Source of the DNA: GCA-2794515 sp033763335
GTDB lineage: Bacteria > Chloroflexota > Anaerolineae > Aggregatilineales > Phototrophicaceae
Length of the DNA stretch: 5,487 bases
NCBI GenBank assembly: GCA_033763335.1
Contig: JANRKU010000115.1
Span: forward strand, 1-5,487
Direction: 5' to 3'
In this document: positions 4,547-5,487 of the stretch, one piece after another
Layout: each line of letters opens with the position of its first letter
How positions within the stretch are numbered: position 1 is the stretch's first letter
Translations under genes and position numbers: made by a program
Notes under the pieces: generated by a model
Told to the model about the DNA's origin: nothing
The model's database searches: none
What the model saw: the letters and a program-made list of their open reading frames with translations, nothing else

Positions 4547-4650
4547 CTGGGCGGACATACGCGCCTAACGGCGCTAGTACCGCCCCTACACATCTCCAAA
4601 TAGGTGGGTTTGGTAGGGGACGACTAGCATCGCGTATGTCGTCCCACCAG
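4547..4650 (+). repeat. Three-hairpin element, copy 2
   Basis: This is a diverged copy of 3995-4098 in the same orientation. The left hairpin pairs GGGCGG (4549-4554) with CCGCCC (4580-4585) over GCGCC-TAAC-GGCGC (4561-4574). The middle stem is CCTAC/GTAGG (4585-4589/4613-4617). The right hairpin is GGGACGAC/GTCGTCCC (4617-4624/4638-4645). Conserved unpaired parts are GACATAC, CTAGTAC, AAATAGG.GGG, ACTAGCA and GCGTATGTC. Several stem pairs differ from copy 1 on both sides, so base pairing is kept while sequence changes. The lower part of the right hairpin is shortened. It lies about 95 bases upstream of the PLP-enzyme start codon and 30 bases before that gene's predicted promoter. Confidence 0.75.
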
Positions 4651-4678
4651 CTAATTCACCCCTCGCTTACGACTCCTA

Positions 4679-4707
4679 TTCGCATTGGCGTAACGATATG
4701 TTATCAT
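4679..4707 (+). promoter_or_regulatory. Predicted promoter of the PLP enzyme gene
   Basis: TATCAT (4702-4707) is a 5/6 match to the -10 box and TTCGCA (4679-4684) a 4/6 match to the -35, with a 17-base spacer. Transcription would start near 4714, about 30 nt before the ATG. The ribosome binding site GAGGAGA (4732-4738) follows, six bases from the start codon. Confidence 0.45.
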
Positions 4708-4744
4708 CATGCCGTACCCGTTTTTGCAGATGAGGAGACATCCC

Positions 4745-5487
4745 ATGACCGCCTATCAGACCTATAAAACGGCTTTCGCAGGGCGAAAAATGCCCTTTGC
4801 CTATGTGGATATGGATTTATTCGACCAAAATATCACCCGCATCATGGCGCGGTCTGGGGATAAGCGCGTGCGGATTGCGTCCAAGTCGGTGCGCTCGGTG
4901 GCATTATTGCGCTATCTGCTCAAGGCGGATAGTCGGATTCAGGGCGTGATGTGTTATACCGCCCAAGAAGCGGGGTATTTATCGTCACAGGGGTTTGATG
5001 ACCTACTGGTGGCGTATCCGTGTTTTCATCCAGAGGATATTCAGGCGATTTTTTCGCATTTGCGCGGTGGCAAGACCATCACCCTCATGGTAGATTGCGC
5101 GGAACATGTGGCACATATTCAACAATTGGCAAGTGAGGCGGGGGTGATTGTCCCCGTATGCTTGGATATTGACCTATCGGTAGATTTTGGGCGCTTGCAC
5201 TTTGGTGTGTGGCGCTCTGGTGTGATGGATGTGGATGATGCCTTGCGCGTGTTCGCCATCATCCAAAAATCCCCCAATGTCCGTTTGGATGGGGTGATGG
5301 GGTATGAGGCACAAATCGCGGGGGTCGGTGATGTAGGTGGCGGGGTAAAATCGGCGTTGATTCGCTGGATGAAACGGCGCTCCATCCCCAAAATTGCCAA
5401 ACGGCGGGCGGATATTGTGCTGGCATTGGTGGGGCGCGGGGCGGTATTGCGGTTTGTGAATGGTGGCGGGACGGGTAGCTTGGAATC
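4745..5487 (+). CDS. Amino acid deaminase/aldolase (alanine racemase/D-threonine aldolase-like), 3'-truncated by window
   Basis: The first 247 residues are present; the frame is open to the window edge. Related proteins are about 380-400 residues, so roughly the last third is missing. This is a fold-type III PLP enzyme with an alanine-racemase-like N-terminal barrel. Landmarks: AYVDMD (19-24), RIASKSVR (43-50) with Lys47 as the expected PLP Schiff-base lysine, YTAQEAGYL (71-79), DDLLVAYP (85-92), MVDCAEH (115-121), LDIDLSVDFGRLHFG (140-154), DGVMGYEAQIAGVGD (182-196) and NGGGTGSLE (239-247), a glycine-rich loop that should hold the PLP phosphate. Relatives are D-threonine aldolase and D-serine dehydratase-like proteins acting on D- or beta-hydroxy amino acids; the exact substrate cannot be read from this part, and the metal-binding C-terminal region is out of view. 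The start is set by GAGGAGA six bases before the ATG. No partner gene is visible upstream, and it has its own predicted promoter. Confidence 0.88.
   Translation, partial: MTAYQTYKTAFAGRKMPFAYVDMDLFDQNITRIMARSGDKRVRIASKSVRSVALLRYLLKADSRIQGVMCYTAQEAGYLSSQGFDDLLVAYPCFHPEDIQAIFSHLRGGKTITLMVDCAEHVAHIQQLASEAGVIVPVCLDIDLSVDFGRLHFGVWRSGVMDVDDALRVFAIIQKSPNVRLDGVMGYEAQIAGVGDVGGGVKSALIRWMKRRSIPKIAKRRADIVLALVGRGAVLRFVNGGGTGSLE

Noticed and set aside
5119..5400. Minus-strand 93-codon ORF inside the PLP enzyme gene
   Set aside because: It is antisense to a clearly recognisable coding frame with conserved motifs and has no supporting signals of its own.

Overview
The window carries five protein-coding genes and an unusually hairpin-rich set of intergenic regions. 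It looks like chromosomal DNA of a free-living bacterium of moderate GC with Shine-Dalgarno starts and sigma70-type promoters. The gene mix (PduO-type cobalamin adenosyltransferase, TPR protein with NRG repeats, secreted cyanophycinase-like protein, PLP-dependent amino acid deaminase/aldolase) and the G/C-rich intergenic hairpins remind me of Chloroflexota. That is a guess from general familiarity, and no marker gene is present to test it.

Layout: 1-406 has no gene but holds five perfect or near-perfect hairpins. Two of them lie inside a 150-bp element bounded by 9-bp inverted repeats (87-236). A promoter and a strong ribosome binding site then lead into pduO (407-952, +). A cytosolic eight-repeat TPR protein (949-1845, -) converges on pduO so tightly that the two stop codons overlap. 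The divergent intergenic region 1846-2071 has promoters for both flanking genes and a perfect 8-bp dyad (1923-1945), a good operator candidate. Next is a 598-residue exported protein (2072-3868, +) made of two tandem peptidase S51 (cyanophycinase-like) domains. The first keeps Ser and His but not the expected acidic residue; the second has lost both Ser and His.

3869-4744 is a repeat-rich stretch. A second copy of part of the 5' repeat starts almost immediately after the S51 stop codon. Two diverged copies of a three-hairpin element (3995-4098 and 4547-4650) follow, with compensatory base changes between them. They flank a small, unrecognised 93-residue ORF on the minus strand (4168-4449), which has its own extended -10 promoter. 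The window closes with the first 247 codons of a fold-type III PLP enzyme (4745 to the edge, +).

No obvious single pathway joins the genes. Each seems to have its own promoter, so this is a set of single-gene units separated by repeats, not an operon. The most notable items are the paired three-hairpin elements with covariation and the duplicated, catalytically degenerate S51 protein.
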